In this document: in pieces, positions 26,336-35,700 of the stretch
Position numbering within the stretch: the first letter of the stretch is position 1
Layout: each line of letters begins with the position of its first letter
Assembly: GCF_046764005.1 (NCBI RefSeq)
Contig: NZ_JBKOFW010000001.1
Coordinates: 558,001 to 622,000 of the forward strand
From: Oryzobacter faecalis
GTDB taxonomy: Bacteria > Actinomycetota > Actinomycetes > Actinomycetales > Dermatophilaceae
Length of the DNA: 64,000 bases
Direction: 5' to 3'
Translations under genes and position numbers: made by a program
Notes under the pieces: generated by a model
Databases searched by the model: none
Told to the model about the DNA's origin: nothing
Seen by the model: the letters and a program-made list of their open reading frames with translations, nothing else

Positions 26336-27748
26336 TCAGCGCGGCGGCGAGCCGTCGAGGTGCACGACGAAGGGCGGCTCGAGGATCTCGTTGTGCGGCG
26401 ACAGGGCCGTCATCGCGTGGGGCCGCCCGTCGAGGAGCCCGGCCACGGGAGTGACCCGGGCCCGGTCCCCGTCGACCTCCACGAGCAGAAGGTGCGCCTG
26501 CGCGGCCCACGCGAGGGTGCCGGCCTCCTCGAACCCCTCCGGGACCCGCTCGTCGAGCTGTCCCCCCGCCCCGGAGACGACGTGGAGGCGCCCCTCGAGC
26601 TGGTTCACCTGGAAGTTGTGCTCGTGGGCCGCGAGCACGAGGCGGACCCCTGCGCGGTCGAAGAGCGGCAGCACCGCCGCCCGCAGCTCCTCGTCGCTCC
26701 CGTGGTCGGGCCCGGCCGTGAGGAGCGCGTGGTGCGCGAAGGGGATGACCCACCGGGCGGCGGCGTCACGGAAGGTCCGCTCGAGCCACTCACGGTGCCG
26801 AGGGTGCTGGAACCACCGGTGCACGTCCGGGTCCTCGGTGTCGACCGAGGTGTCGAGGCAGACCAGCTCGAGGTCGCGGCCGTACGGCACGCGGTAGAAC
26901 AGGCCGGGTTCGACGGAGGCGGTCTCGAGGCCGTGGTGGAAGCGCTCGCGCAGGTGCAGGTTGTCCTCCACCTGGGCGCGGTCGTCGCTGCCCTCGGTGT
27001 CGGCGCTGTCGTGGTTGCCGATCGCGGGGAGGACGGGGACGCGGGCGAGCGCGAGCCGGTAGGGCTGGAAGTAGCTGGAGTACCAGTCGTCGTCCTCACC
27101 GCCTCCCTCCTGGTCGACGCGGCCCTCCTCGCCGCGGTAGACGCTGTCGCCGAGCGAGACGACGAAGCGCACGTCGTCGTGCGCCACGAGCGTCTCGAGG
27201 ACGTCCGCGATCCGTCGCTGTCGGCGGCTGGACTCCGCGTCGGCGCGGATGCCGACGCCGTAGTCGCCGATCGCCACGAACCGGACCGGGGGCGTCGGGT
27301 CCTCCGGGTGCGGCCACGTGCGGAAGCGCAGGTCGTACCGGCGGCCGGAGGGAGCGAGGTCGTTGCCCCCACGCCCGGACGGGACCCAGTCCCAGAGCTC
27401 CCCGTCGGCCCAGTCGGCCCCGTCGACGACGACGCGGTACCGGTACTCGGTGTCCGGTTCGAGCCCGTCGACCCACGCCCAGGAGGATGCCTCGGTCGTC
27501 GCCCGGGCCACGAGGTCGCCGTCGGCGCCGAGGACCAGCACCTCGGCGCGTCCCCACGGCTCCGCGCCGGCGCCGATGCACGTGTGGCGGCCGGCGACCC
27601 GGGGGAGGCGCTCGTCGTCGACGATCTCCCACCGTCCGCCGGGCTGCTGCTGCTCGAAGAAGAAGGCGCCCCAGGCGATGAGGGCGCGCTCGTGCGTCAG
27701 GTCCACGAGGTGGACGAAGGGCTCGCGGTGGACGCCGGGCGTGGGCAT
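26336..27748 (-). CDS. Metallophosphatase with N-terminal fibronectin-like domain
   Basis: The 470-residue protein resembles purple acid phosphatases or PhoD-type enzymes. Residues about 1-160 form a beta domain like the FN3-type module before such phosphatases (LVLGADGDLVARATTEASS, DGLEPDTEYRYRVVVDG). The calcineurin-like domain has FVAIGDYGVG, VVSLGDSVYRG, LPAIGNHDSAD, IPFAHHALLTAG and LVLAAHEHNFQV, a full set of metal ligands. There is no signal peptide, so it probably works in the cytoplasm or is a non-classical export. The ATG at 27748 is 60 bases from the divergent mtnA start. An Asp/Gly acidic insert (GRVDQEGGGEDDDWY) sits after the second motif. Substrate unknown. Confidence 0.82.
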   Translation of the reverse strand: MPTPGVHREPFVHLVDLTHERALIAWGAFFFEQQQPGGRWEIVDDERLPRVAGRHTCIGAGAEPWGRAEVLVLGADGDLVARATTEASSWAWVDGLEPDTEYRYRVVVDGADWADGELWDWVPSGRGGNDLAPSGRRYDLRFRTWPHPEDPTPPVRFVAIGDYGVGIRADAESSRRQRRIADVLETLVAHDDVRFVVSLGDSVYRGEEGRVDQEGGGEDDDWYSSYFQPYRLALARVPVLPAIGNHDSADTEGSDDRAQVEDNLHLRERFHHGLETASVEPGLFYRVPYGRDLELVCLDTSVDTEDPDVHRWFQHPRHREWLERTFRDAAARWVIPFAHHALLTAGPDHGSDEELRAAVLPLFDRAGVRLVLAAHEHNFQVNQLEGRLHVVSGAGGQLDERVPEGFEEAGTLAWAAQAHLLLVEVDGDRARVTPVAGLLDGRPHAMTALSPHNEILEPPFVVHLDGSPPR

Positions 27749-27796
27749 GGACCGATCATGCCCCTGCCGGGTCGTGGCCCGGGTCCGATGGCCGCC

Positions 27797-27802
27797 TAGG
27801 CT
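27797..27802 (+). promoter_or_regulatory. -10 hexamer TAGGCT of a leaderless mtnA transcript
   Basis: TAGGCT ends six bases before the ATG at 27809, with no room for a ribosome site. Confidence 0.6.
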
Positions 27803-27808
27803 GGCGCC

Positions 27809-28906
27809 ATGACGCTCATCGCCATCGAGTGGGACGACACCGTCGGGGACGACGGCCGCGGCGGGGTCCGCCTCCTCGACCAGACGCTGCTCCCCGGCAC
27901 CACGACCCATCGCGAGATCCGGCACACCGACGACCTCGTCACCGCCATCGCCGAGCTCGCCGTCCGGGGGGCACCCGCCCTCGGGGTGGCCGGGGCGATG
28001 GGCGTGGTCCTCGCGATGGACGAGGGCGAGCGGGAGGCGTGGTCGGCGGCGCAGGTCGAGCAGGCCGTGGACCGGGTGCGCCACGCCCGTCCGACGGCGG
28101 TGAACCTCGCGTGGGGCGTGGACCGGGTGCGTCCGCTCATGGCCGAGGGGCGCGACGCCGTGCTCGAGGCCGCCCGGACGGTCGCCCGCGAGGACGAGGC
28201 CGCCAACCGTGAGCTGTCGCGGTTGGGCGCCGACTGGCTCCTCGCCCGCATCGACCGCCCGCGGCTGCGCGTCCTGACGCACTGCAACACCGGCGCGCTC
28301 GCGACGTCCGCGTGGGGCACGGCGCTCGGGGTCGTCCGCGAGCTCCACGCTCGCGACCGGCTCGAGCTCGTGTACGTGGACGAGACCCGCCCGCTCCTGC
28401 AGGGGTCCCGCCTCACGGCGTTCGAGCTCGCGTCCGACGGCATCGCACACGTCGTGCAGGCCGACGGGGCCGCGGCCTCGACGATCCTGCGCGGCCTGGT
28501 CGACCTCGCCGTCGTCGGCGCCGACCGGATCGCGGCGAACGGGGACGCGGCGAACAAGATCGGCACGCTCGGGGTCGCGCTCGCGTGCGCCGACGCGGGG
28601 ATCCCGTTCATGGTCGCGGCACCGTGGTCGACGGTCGACCTGGCGATGGCCGACGGGTCGGGGATCGAGATCGAGGAGCGGTCGGGGGAGGAGGTCACGG
28701 CCCTCGGGGGCACCCGGCTCGCCCCCGAGGGCACCCGGGGCTTCAACCCCGCCTTCGACGTCACCCCGGCGCGCCTCGTCGGTGCGGTGGCGACCGAGCG
28801 AGGGGTGGCCGAGCCCAAGGCCGGCACCGACCTCACCGCCTTCGCCGACCGCTCGGCCGACCCGGGTCACCACTCGCGCGACCGCACGGCGATCGGCCTG
28901 AAATAA
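27809..28906 (+). CDS. mtnA: MtnA, methylthioribose-1-phosphate isomerase
   Basis: MtnA converts 5-methylthioribose 1-phosphate to the ribulose form in methionine salvage; it also acts on 5-deoxyribose 1-phosphate. The 365-residue protein has the family motifs AVRGAPALGVAGA, LTHCNTGALATSAWG with the catalytic Cys, YVDETRPLLQGSRLTAFEL and VVGADRIAANGDAANKIGT with the catalytic Asp. A long eIF2B-like C-terminal region includes APEGTRGFNPAFDVTP. It is followed by a SatD-like pair and then by a class II aldolase gene on the other strand, which could take the MtnA product. No mtnK, mtnC, mtnD or mtnX is visible in the window. Confidence 0.93.
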   Translation: MTLIAIEWDDTVGDDGRGGVRLLDQTLLPGTTTHREIRHTDDLVTAIAELAVRGAPALGVAGAMGVVLAMDEGEREAWSAAQVEQAVDRVRHARPTAVNLAWGVDRVRPLMAEGRDAVLEAARTVAREDEAANRELSRLGADWLLARIDRPRLRVLTHCNTGALATSAWGTALGVVRELHARDRLELVYVDETRPLLQGSRLTAFELASDGIAHVVQADGAAASTILRGLVDLAVVGADRIAANGDAANKIGTLGVALACADAGIPFMVAAPWSTVDLAMADGSGIEIEERSGEEVTALGGTRLAPEGTRGFNPAFDVTPARLVGAVATERGVAEPKAGTDLTAFADRSADPGHHSRDRTAIGLK

Positions 28907-28914
28907 GTCCGTGG

Positions 28915-28942
28915 CTTCATCTGCCTGAAATGAAGGTATGAT
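28915..28942 (+). promoter_or_regulatory. Promoter and possible operator of the SatD-like gene
   Basis: TATGAT at 28937-28942 ends six bases before the ATG at 28949, so the mRNA is probably leaderless. CTTCAT (28915-28920) and ATGAAG (28930-28935) form an inverted repeat just upstream, and TTCA/TGAA half-sites recur on both sides of the start. The stretch is clearly richer in A and T than its surroundings. Since the encoded protein has a C-terminal HTH, autoregulation is plausible but inferred. Confidence 0.5.
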
Positions 28943-28948
28943 CTTCAC

Positions 28949-29599
28949 ATGGGACAGATGAAGAGCCAGGCTTCACGGGTGGTCCTCATCGGCGACGTCG
29001 TCGACTCGCGGGGAGCCGCGAACCGGCGGGCCCTGCACCGTGCCGTCGAGAAGGCGCTCGTCGACGTCAACGCGGTCGTGCCGTCGCTCGGTGAGCTGCG
29101 GGTCACGGTGGGCGACGAGTTCCAGGGCGCCTACGCCACGCTCGGCGGCGCGATCGAGGCCGCGCTGCGGGTGCACCTCGAGCTGCTCCCGGGCGTCGAC
29201 ACCCGCTTCGGCCTCGGCCGCGGCGCGGTGACGACCCTCGACGCCCGGCGCGGCATCGAGGACGGTCCCGGCTGGTGGGCCGCCCGAGAGGCCATCGAGG
29301 CCGCCGCGCAGTCCGCCGGCTCGGCCGCGACCCGGACCACCCGCACCGCCGTCCGCGCCGCCGACGACGACCCGACGGTCGCCGCCGTCAACGCGGCCCT
29401 GCTGTGTCGGGACCATCTGGTTGGCTCGTTGTCCGACCGGTCACTGCGACTCCTGAGAGGACTCATGGACCCCCACACCACCCAGAGCGAGCTCGCGACC
29501 CTCGAGGGCATCAGCGCCTCGGCGGTCTCCCAGCGCGTGCGCGCCGACGGCATCGGCGCCGTCCTCGCCGCGCACGAGCTGCTCCGGGCGCTGCCGTGA
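28949..29599 (+). CDS. SatD family protein with C-terminal HTH
   Basis: The 216-residue protein matches the SatD family (named for a streptococcal acid-tolerance locus). Its N-terminal half looks like a degenerate cyclase-type fold: VVLIGDVVDSRGAANRRALHRA, VTVGDEFQGAY and FGLGRGAVTTLD. The C-terminal 60 residues resemble a sigma-region-4-like helix-turn-helix (LMDPHTTQSELATLEG then SASAVSQRVRADG). It may bind DNA and sense a ligand; neither is proven. The ATG at 28949 is directly behind a -10 hexamer. It overlaps the next membrane gene by four bases, a pairing I know from other actinobacteria and Firmicutes. Confidence 0.82.
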   Translation: MGQMKSQASRVVLIGDVVDSRGAANRRALHRAVEKALVDVNAVVPSLGELRVTVGDEFQGAYATLGGAIEAALRVHLELLPGVDTRFGLGRGAVTTLDARRGIEDGPGWWAAREAIEAAAQSAGSAATRTTRTAVRAADDDPTVAAVNAALLCRDHLVGSLSDRSLRLLRGLMDPHTTQSELATLEGISASAVSQRVRADGIGAVLAAHELLRALP

Positions 29600-30369
29600 G
29601 CTGGCTGGCGGTCTGGCTCGTCGCTCTGGGCCTGGCCGACCTCGTCCGCGCCGGCACCGGGGGGTCGCTGCGCTGGTCGCTTCCGGCGGGGGCCGTCACG
29701 GTGCTCGGGCTCGCGCTGCTCACCGGGCTCACCGCCCCGGTCGACCTCGTCGTCCTGCTCGCCTCCCTCCTCGCGCTCGGCCTGTGGCAGCGGCTGTCGG
29801 CGCAGGCGGTCGCCACGGGTACCGGTCACGTCGGCGCCCTCGCGTCCCTCGGCGGTGGCGTGCTGTGGCTCCTCGCGCTGTCCGGGTGGGCCTCGCCGGC
29901 CGGCGGCCCCGTCGGGCGCTGGCTCGGCTGGGCCGACCTGCCCCTCCTCGGCCCCGGCGCCGACCCCGGCCGGGTCCTCCTCGTCGTCGGGCTCGTCCTC
30001 GTCAACCTCTCCACGGCCAACGTCCTCGTGCGGCTCGTCCTCGTCGCCGTCGGCGCCATGCGTCCCGGCCTCCGAGGCGACCTCGCGACGTCCGATGACC
30101 CCCAGCCCTCCGACCAGCTGCGCGGCGGGCGCCTGCTCGGCCCGATGGAGCGCGTCCTCATCCTCGGTCTCGGCCTCGCCGGCCAGCTCACGGCGGCCGG
30201 GTTGGTCATCGGCGCCAAGGGCCTCATCCGCTTCCCCGAGCTGCAGGCCACCCGCAAGGACGGCAGCGGCGTCGACGGGGTCGGCATCGACCACGTCACC
30301 GAGTACTTCCTCGTCGGCTCGTTCGTCTCCTGGCTCGTCGCGCTCGTCTCGCTCGCCCTCACCCGCTGA
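29596..30369 (+). CDS. DUF3307-like membrane protein, partner of SatD
   Basis: A 257-residue integral membrane protein with about seven hydrophobic segments. The C-terminal third carries the most conserved-looking part: GPMERVLILGLGLAGQLTAA, IGAKGLIRFPELQA and EYFLVGSFVSWLVALVSLAL, which resembles the C-terminus of DUF3307 proteins. The GTG start overlaps the SatD stop by four bases, so the two are coupled and probably function together, for instance a membrane sensor with a DNA-binding partner. Function is unknown. Confidence 0.72.
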   Translation: MSWLAVWLVALGLADLVRAGTGGSLRWSLPAGAVTVLGLALLTGLTAPVDLVVLLASLLALGLWQRLSAQAVATGTGHVGALASLGGGVLWLLALSGWASPAGGPVGRWLGWADLPLLGPGADPGRVLLVVGLVLVNLSTANVLVRLVLVAVGAMRPGLRGDLATSDDPQPSDQLRGGRLLGPMERVLILGLGLAGQLTAAGLVIGAKGLIRFPELQATRKDGSGVDGVGIDHVTEYFLVGSFVSWLVALVSLALTR

Positions 30370-30400
30370 GCGCAGCGCTGCGGCCCCACGGCCGGACCGC

Positions 30401-31027
30401 TCAGATCTCGATGATGCGGCCGAGCCACTCGCGCGGGAAGTCCGAGGTCGTGTTCCCCAGGAGGAGGAGCCGGTAGGTCATCGTCGCGGCCTCCTCGAGG
30501 TTGAACGCGCGGCGCAGCGCCATCGGCACGCTGTCCCCGAGGGCCGAGCAGCCGTGGTGCGCGAGGACGACGGCGTCGTGGTCGCGGGCCGCCTCGGCGG
30601 CTGCGTCGGCGAGGGCCTGGGACCCGGCAGGGTGGAAGGGGACCCACCCCACCGACCCGACGTAGAACTGGTGGTCGAGCGTCGTGAAGCGGATCGGTGC
30701 GCCGAGCATGTCGACGAGCAGCACGTGCTGGGGGTGCAGGTGCACCACCGCCCGGACGTCGTCGCGCACCGCGTAGGTGCGCTGGTGCAGCTTCCACTCC
30801 ACCGACGGGCGCCGTGACCCGCCGACCTGCTCGCCGTCCGCGGTGAGGTCGCAGAAGTCGTCGGGGCCCAGGCGGCCCAGCCAGGTGCCCGAGGCGGTGA
30901 CGACGAAACGGTCGCCGTCGTCGAGACGGGCCGACAGGTTGCCCCCGCTCGCCTGGACCAGGCCGCGCTCGACGAGCTGTCGGCCGGTGTCGATGAGTTC
31001 CTCGATGAGCTGCGCGCGCGTCGTCAC
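30401..31027 (-). CDS. Class II aldolase/adducin family protein (MtnB- or DrdA-like)
   Basis: The 208-residue protein has the class II aldolase fold: ASGGNLSARLDD, VVTASGTWLGRL, the acid region SVEWKLHQRTYA, the zinc site VVHLHPQHVLLV with two His, and LAHHGCSALGDSV with the third. Family members include methylthioribulose-1-phosphate dehydratase (MtnB), 5-deoxyribulose-1-phosphate aldolase (DrdA/Ald2) and fuculose-phosphate aldolase. Proximity to mtnA makes the first two most likely, but I cannot separate them by sequence alone. The GTG start has GACAAT seven bases upstream, a near match to the leaderless pattern. Confidence 0.82.
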   Translation of the reverse strand: MTTRAQLIEELIDTGRQLVERGLVQASGGNLSARLDDGDRFVVTASGTWLGRLGPDDFCDLTADGEQVGGSRRPSVEWKLHQRTYAVRDDVRAVVHLHPQHVLLVDMLGAPIRFTTLDHQFYVGSVGWVPFHPAGSQALADAAAEAARDHDAVVLAHHGCSALGDSVPMALRRAFNLEEAATMTYRLLLLGNTTSDFPREWLGRIIEI

Positions 31028-31091
31028 GCGCCCGATTGTCGCGGATGCCGGCGTCGCGGCAGGGTCCGACCGGCCGGCACTCGTGACGGTC

Positions 31092-31490
31092 TCACCCGAC
31101 GGCGTACGGCGTCGTCGTGCCCTTGACCGGGGAGCTGCCGCGGGAGACCGCGACCTTGCACACCGCGCCCGAGGGGACGTCGGTGAGGCTGACGGTCTCC
31201 TCGCTGTACGAGCCGCCGGACGCGTCGAACCACGGCCCGAGCAGCGGGTAGCGCTCGACGGAGTCGACGGGGCCGCTGAACCGCCCCCCGAACCAGCAGC
31301 GGTTCTCGAGGACGAACTCGTAGGCGACGACGGGGTACACCCCGGTGATGGCGACGCCGACCTCGACCTCCTGCCCGCCGACGGCCGGCCCGAGCAGGGT
31401 CGTGCTGCCGCCGGCCGGTCCCGCAGCCGCCGGCACGGCCCCCACGAGGAGCGCGAGCACCGCGCCCAGCACCACCAGGACCTTGCGCAT
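31092..31490 (-). CDS. Small secreted protein, third gene of the DUF11 operon
   Basis: A 132-residue protein with a clear Sec signal peptide (RKVLVVLGAVLALLVGAV, cut near PAAAG). The mature part has no domain I recognise. It contains two cysteines (ENRCWFGG and GAVCKVAV) that could form one disulfide, and its beta-rich sequence (EVEVGVAITGVYPVVAYEF) suggests a small immunoglobulin-like sandwich. GGAGGAG precedes the ATG. It lies 32 bases after the SGNH-like gene in the same direction, so the three exported proteins are probably co-expressed. Confidence 0.78.
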   Translation of the reverse strand: MRKVLVVLGAVLALLVGAVPAAAGPAGGSTTLLGPAVGGQEVEVGVAITGVYPVVAYEFVLENRCWFGGRFSGPVDSVERYPLLGPWFDASGGSYSEETVSLTDVPSGAVCKVAVSRGSSPVKGTTTPYAVG

Positions 31491-31522
31491 GGTCTTCTCC
31501 TCCCCGCCCGGGCGCCGCGGCG

Positions 31523-32737
31523 TCACTGGCAGTAGTCCGTCGTCGAGAGCTCGCCGTAGCCGAGCTTCCACTTCAGCGGCGTCGTGCCGGGCTCGATCGT
31601 GTCGGCCTCCCAGATCGCGTCGGCGATGCACTGGTGGCCGTCGGCGTTCGGCATGACGCCCATGCCCTCGGTGGTCTGGCTCCACTCGGTGAGGACGCCG
31701 GGCGACGCCGGGATGAGATAGCTCGGCAGCGCCCGACCGGTCGAGCCCTCGACCCACCACTCCTCGCTGCAGCCGAAGTCCACCGTCGGCGAGTCGTGCT
31801 GGTGCACCTGCCCGCTCAGCTCCGGGTGCGTCACCTTGGTCTTGATCTGCACCTTCATCGTCATGCAGTGGTCCTCGAACTTCGGGTCGACGTCGACGAA
31901 CACGTACCGCCATCCGTTGGGCCCCGACTGGAACGGGACGAGCGAGTCCTTGATCGTCGTGTTGAGCTTGTCGAAGGCCTGGTCGATGGCGAGGAGCGCC
32001 GCGGGCAGCTGGGCCCAGCGCGCCGTGCAGGTCGCGATGGTGTCGATGAGCGGGACGCACAGCTGGACGATCTCGTCGGCGACGTCCTCCGCCCGCGGGT
32101 ACGGGTTGGCGTAGCCGGTGACGGCGACGACCAGCCCGGGGCGCTGCGCCGCCATGATCTTGTCGGTGTTGAGGATCGTCGTGTAGTTGCCCTTCATCCC
32201 CGACCACAGCGACGCGTTGGCGACCACCGCTGTCGCACAGGCCGTTCCGCCGGCGAAGTCGTGGTCCTTGACCTTGGTGAGGCACGAGTCGATGAGGTCG
32301 ACGGCCGGCTTGTTCTGCTCGCCGAGCGTGATGGTGTGGAGGTCGGGGCGCATGGTGTAGGCCGACGACATGGGACCGCTGCTGATGTAGGTCGCTGTCG
32401 TCACCCCGTTCTTCCCCTGGTTGAACAGGCACCACCCGGGGGTCTTCAGGTGGTCCTCGACGAGCTGCTCGGGGAACCTCTTGCCGTTGTCGTCGAGCTC
32501 CCTCCCGGCCACGACGTCGTCGCCCGACGCGACGTAGCTGCGGCACCCGGCCGCCGCCTCGGCGTGCTCGGTCGCGGCGGGCCCGTCCGCGACGAGGCCG
32601 GCGCCCGCGAGGACGGAGGCGAGCGCGGCCGCGAGGAGGAGGCGCACGGCCGTCCTCCTCCTCCGGGTCGCCGCCGTCGCGGCACCGGGCCCCCGGCCCC
32701 CGGCCGCGCGGCCCCCGCGAAGGGTCCCGGGGCTCAC
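31523..32737 (-). CDS. Exported SGNH/GDSL-hydrolase-like protein lacking the motif serine
   Basis: The 404-residue protein has an unusually long Arg/Gly/Ala-rich N-region, a membrane segment (LLLAAALASVLAGAGLVA) and a cleavage-like site near AEAAAGC. The mature protein looks like an SGNH hydrolase: YVASGDDVVAGREL at the place of the GDS block, TITLGEQNKP, VAVTGYANPYP and, at the end, NADGHQCIADAIWE with an Asp-x-x-His type catalytic pair. The block I Ser is replaced by Asp (GDD instead of GDS), so it may be inactive or use another nucleophile. Ten or more cysteines suit an extracytoplasmic protein. The GTG start overlaps the stop of the giant gene upstream by four bases. Confidence 0.78.
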   Translation of the reverse strand: MSPGTLRGGRAAGGRGPGAATAATRRRRTAVRLLLAAALASVLAGAGLVADGPAATEHAEAAAGCRSYVASGDDVVAGRELDDNGKRFPEQLVEDHLKTPGWCLFNQGKNGVTTATYISSGPMSSAYTMRPDLHTITLGEQNKPAVDLIDSCLTKVKDHDFAGGTACATAVVANASLWSGMKGNYTTILNTDKIMAAQRPGLVVAVTGYANPYPRAEDVADEIVQLCVPLIDTIATCTARWAQLPAALLAIDQAFDKLNTTIKDSLVPFQSGPNGWRYVFVDVDPKFEDHCMTMKVQIKTKVTHPELSGQVHQHDSPTVDFGCSEEWWVEGSTGRALPSYLIPASPGVLTEWSQTTEGMGVMPNADGHQCIADAIWEADTIEPGTTPLKWKLGYGELSTTDYCQ

Positions 32738-35700
32738 GGCGCGACCACGTCGACGATGAGGCCGCCGGTGTTGTTCGCCTCGACCGGCTCCGGGAACACG
32801 TCACCCGGGTCGGCGACGACGTCGAACGCGACGAACGAGGGTTCGACCGCCGTGTCGGCCGTGCCGACGAGGGTCACCGTCGTGCCGGCCCCGGGGAGGA
32901 GCCCGCCGACCGGTCCGGTGCACAGCACCTCGGGGAGGGTCTGGTCGAGCGGCCAGTCGGGGTTCGCGGCGCAGGTGAAGCCGCCGGTTGCCTCGACGCT
33001 CACGAGGTCGAGCTCGTTGAAGGCGGTGTCGAGGTCGACGCTGACGACGAGCTGGTCGGGGGCCACCGGGACGGCCGGCAGGTCGCCGATGTTCGTCACC
33101 GTGAACTTGTACGTGACGTCGCCGCCGTTGGCCACCGGGTTGGGCGCCGCGATGACCTGGCCCACCTGGAGGTCGATGCACGACTGGCACTGGGTGTGCG
33201 TCACCGTGGTCACCTCGGTCTGGGTGTTGTTCGTCTCGTCCGTCTCGGTGATGAGGTCGAGCGCGTCGGCGGTGACCGTGACCGTCAGCCGGTTCGGTGC
33301 CGCGGCACCGACCGTCATCTCGACCGTGATCGTCGTCGACTGACCCGCGAGGAGGTCACCGGTGCACGTCGCGAGGGCGCCTCCGTTGGAGACGGCGCAG
33401 GCGAGACCCTGCGACGCGAGCACCGAGTTCAGCGTCATCCCCGTCGTCGGCAGGTCGACCCGGACGACGACCTCGTTGCCGTCGGCGGCTCTCGCGTCCT
33501 GCGTCCCGCCGTTGACGACGACGGTCGTGTACGTGACCTCGTTGCCCTCGGCCACCGGGTCCGGCACGTCGGTGATGTCACCGACCGCGAGGTCGATGGA
33601 CGCGCCGCCGACGCTCGTCGTCACCGAGTCGGTGTTGTTCGTGACCGTGAGCTCGGGCCCGCAACCCGCCGGGTTGGACGCGCACGGCTCCTCGGTGGTG
33701 CTCTCGCCCACCGCCCCGCCGCCGTTGGCCTCGGCGGTGTTCGTGAACGCCGTCGTCGCCGAGTCGTTGACGCTCGTCGTGATGGTGACCTGCGTCGACT
33801 GCCCGGGCAGCAGGCCGTTCGCCAGCGAGCACGTGACGAGGCCGCCCGTGGCCGACCCGTCGTGCGAGCAGGTCGCCAGCCCGTCGGTGGCCGTCGGGTT
33901 CCCGACGATCGACACCTCGCCCGGCAGGTCGTCGGTGACGTCGAAGGCCGCGGACGGGGCGTCGCCGGTGTTCGTCACGTTGAGCGTGTAGGTCAGCGTG
34001 GCGCCGATGCTCACCGACCCGGTGCTCGCCGACTTCAGGACCGAGATGTTCGGCCGCAGCGTCGTGACCGCCGTCGACTTCGTCCTGCAGTTGTCGGCCT
34101 CGTTCGTCTCGACGATGTCGTCGTCGGGGTCGACGCAGGCCTCGTTGTCGAGCGTGCCACCGTCCTGGGTGACGAACACGTGGACCGTGATGGTCGCCGT
34201 CGCCCCGGCGGCCATGTCGCCGACGCAGCGCACGAGGTTGACCGGGTTCTCGGTCGTCGTGCAGGCGAAGTTGCCGTCCGCCTCGACACCGAGCGGGAAG
34301 AGCCCGACCGGCAGGTAGTCGACGACGACGACGTCGTCGACGGCCGCCAGCGCGTTGGTCACGGTGAGGACGTAGTCCTGCGTGCTGTTCTGCTGCGCGT
34401 TCGTCGGGCCGTCCTTCTCGATCGTGAGGTTGTACGGCGAGGTGACGGTCAGCGTGTCGCGGCTGGTGTTGTTCGTCTCGTTCGACTCCGGGATGGCGTT
34501 GGACGGGTCGACCGCGGCCTGGTTGGTGTAGCTCTGCGACTGCACCTGGGGGGCGCGGACGATGATCTCGACGGTCCGCGTCGTCGGCAGCGGCGGGATG
34601 AGGTCCGACGAACCGTCGAGGGTGCCGCCGGTGCACGTCACGACCCCGCCGCTCTCGCCGCAGAGGAACGCGCCGTCGCCGCCGAGGACGTCCTGAGCGG
34701 AGATGAACTCCAGGCCGGCGGGCAGGGCGTCGCGCACGACGACCTGGAAGGCCGGGTCGGTCCCCGCGTTGCGGACCTCGAGCCGGTAGGCGATGGTCGA
34801 GCCGCTCGGGTAGGTGTTGACGTCCGTGGTGCAGCCGTCGGTGACGGCCTGGTCGCACTTGGTCACCTGGAGGTCGATGTAGCCGGCCCCGACGGTCACG
34901 GTGGTGTTCGCGCTGTCGTGGTTGTCGGTCTCGTCGCCCTCGGGGATCGTGTTGTCCGGGTCCACGAACGCGGTGTTCGTGATGGTGCCCGGCTGGGTCG
35001 GCGCGAACGCCCGGATGGTGATCGTGCGGACCTGCGGTGCCCCGGAGGCCGAGACGTCGGTGCCGCTCAGGGTCGCCCCGGTGCAGGTGACGGTTCCGCC
35101 GGCCTGCGAGCAGGTGAACTGGTTGCTGCCGGGGGCGTCGTCGGTGGCCGAGATGAACACCGTGCCGGCGGGCAGCACGTCGCGGACGCTGACGCCGAAG
35201 GCCGGGTTCGTGCCCGCGTTGCGGACCTCGAGCGTGTAGGTGATGACGCTGCTCGTCGAGACGCTCGCCGTGGCGGTCTTGTCGATCCGCAGCTGGTGGA
35301 AGGAGTTCTGGCCCCCGTCACCGGCGGTGCGCACCGAGGTGGTGACCTGGGCGGTGTTGTCGAACTCGTTGCCCTCGGGCACGACGTCGTTCGGGTCGAT
35401 CTTCACGGTGTTCTGGTAGGACCCCGGGGTGTTCGGCGCGAAGACCGTGACCTGCACCTGGCGGGTCAGGGGGATCGTGGCCGGCGGGGGAGCCCCGGTG
35501 TCGGGGATGGTGTTCACGGTGCCCGAGAAGTCGCCGCCGGTGCACGTGACGACGCCACCCGTCGCCGCGCCGTCGTGCGTGCAGAAGAAGGCGTCCGTCG
35601 TCCCGGGCCCCGCGTCGGTGTCGAACGCGGAGACGAACCGCGATCCGGAGGGCAGGAAGTCCTGGAGCACGACGTTGCTCACCGGGTCGCTGCCGTCGTT

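Noticed and set aside
26336..28948. Metallophosphatase frame extended to 870 codons through mtnA
   Set aside because: The upstream 400 codons are antisense to mtnA; the ATG at 27748 begins the recognisable protein.
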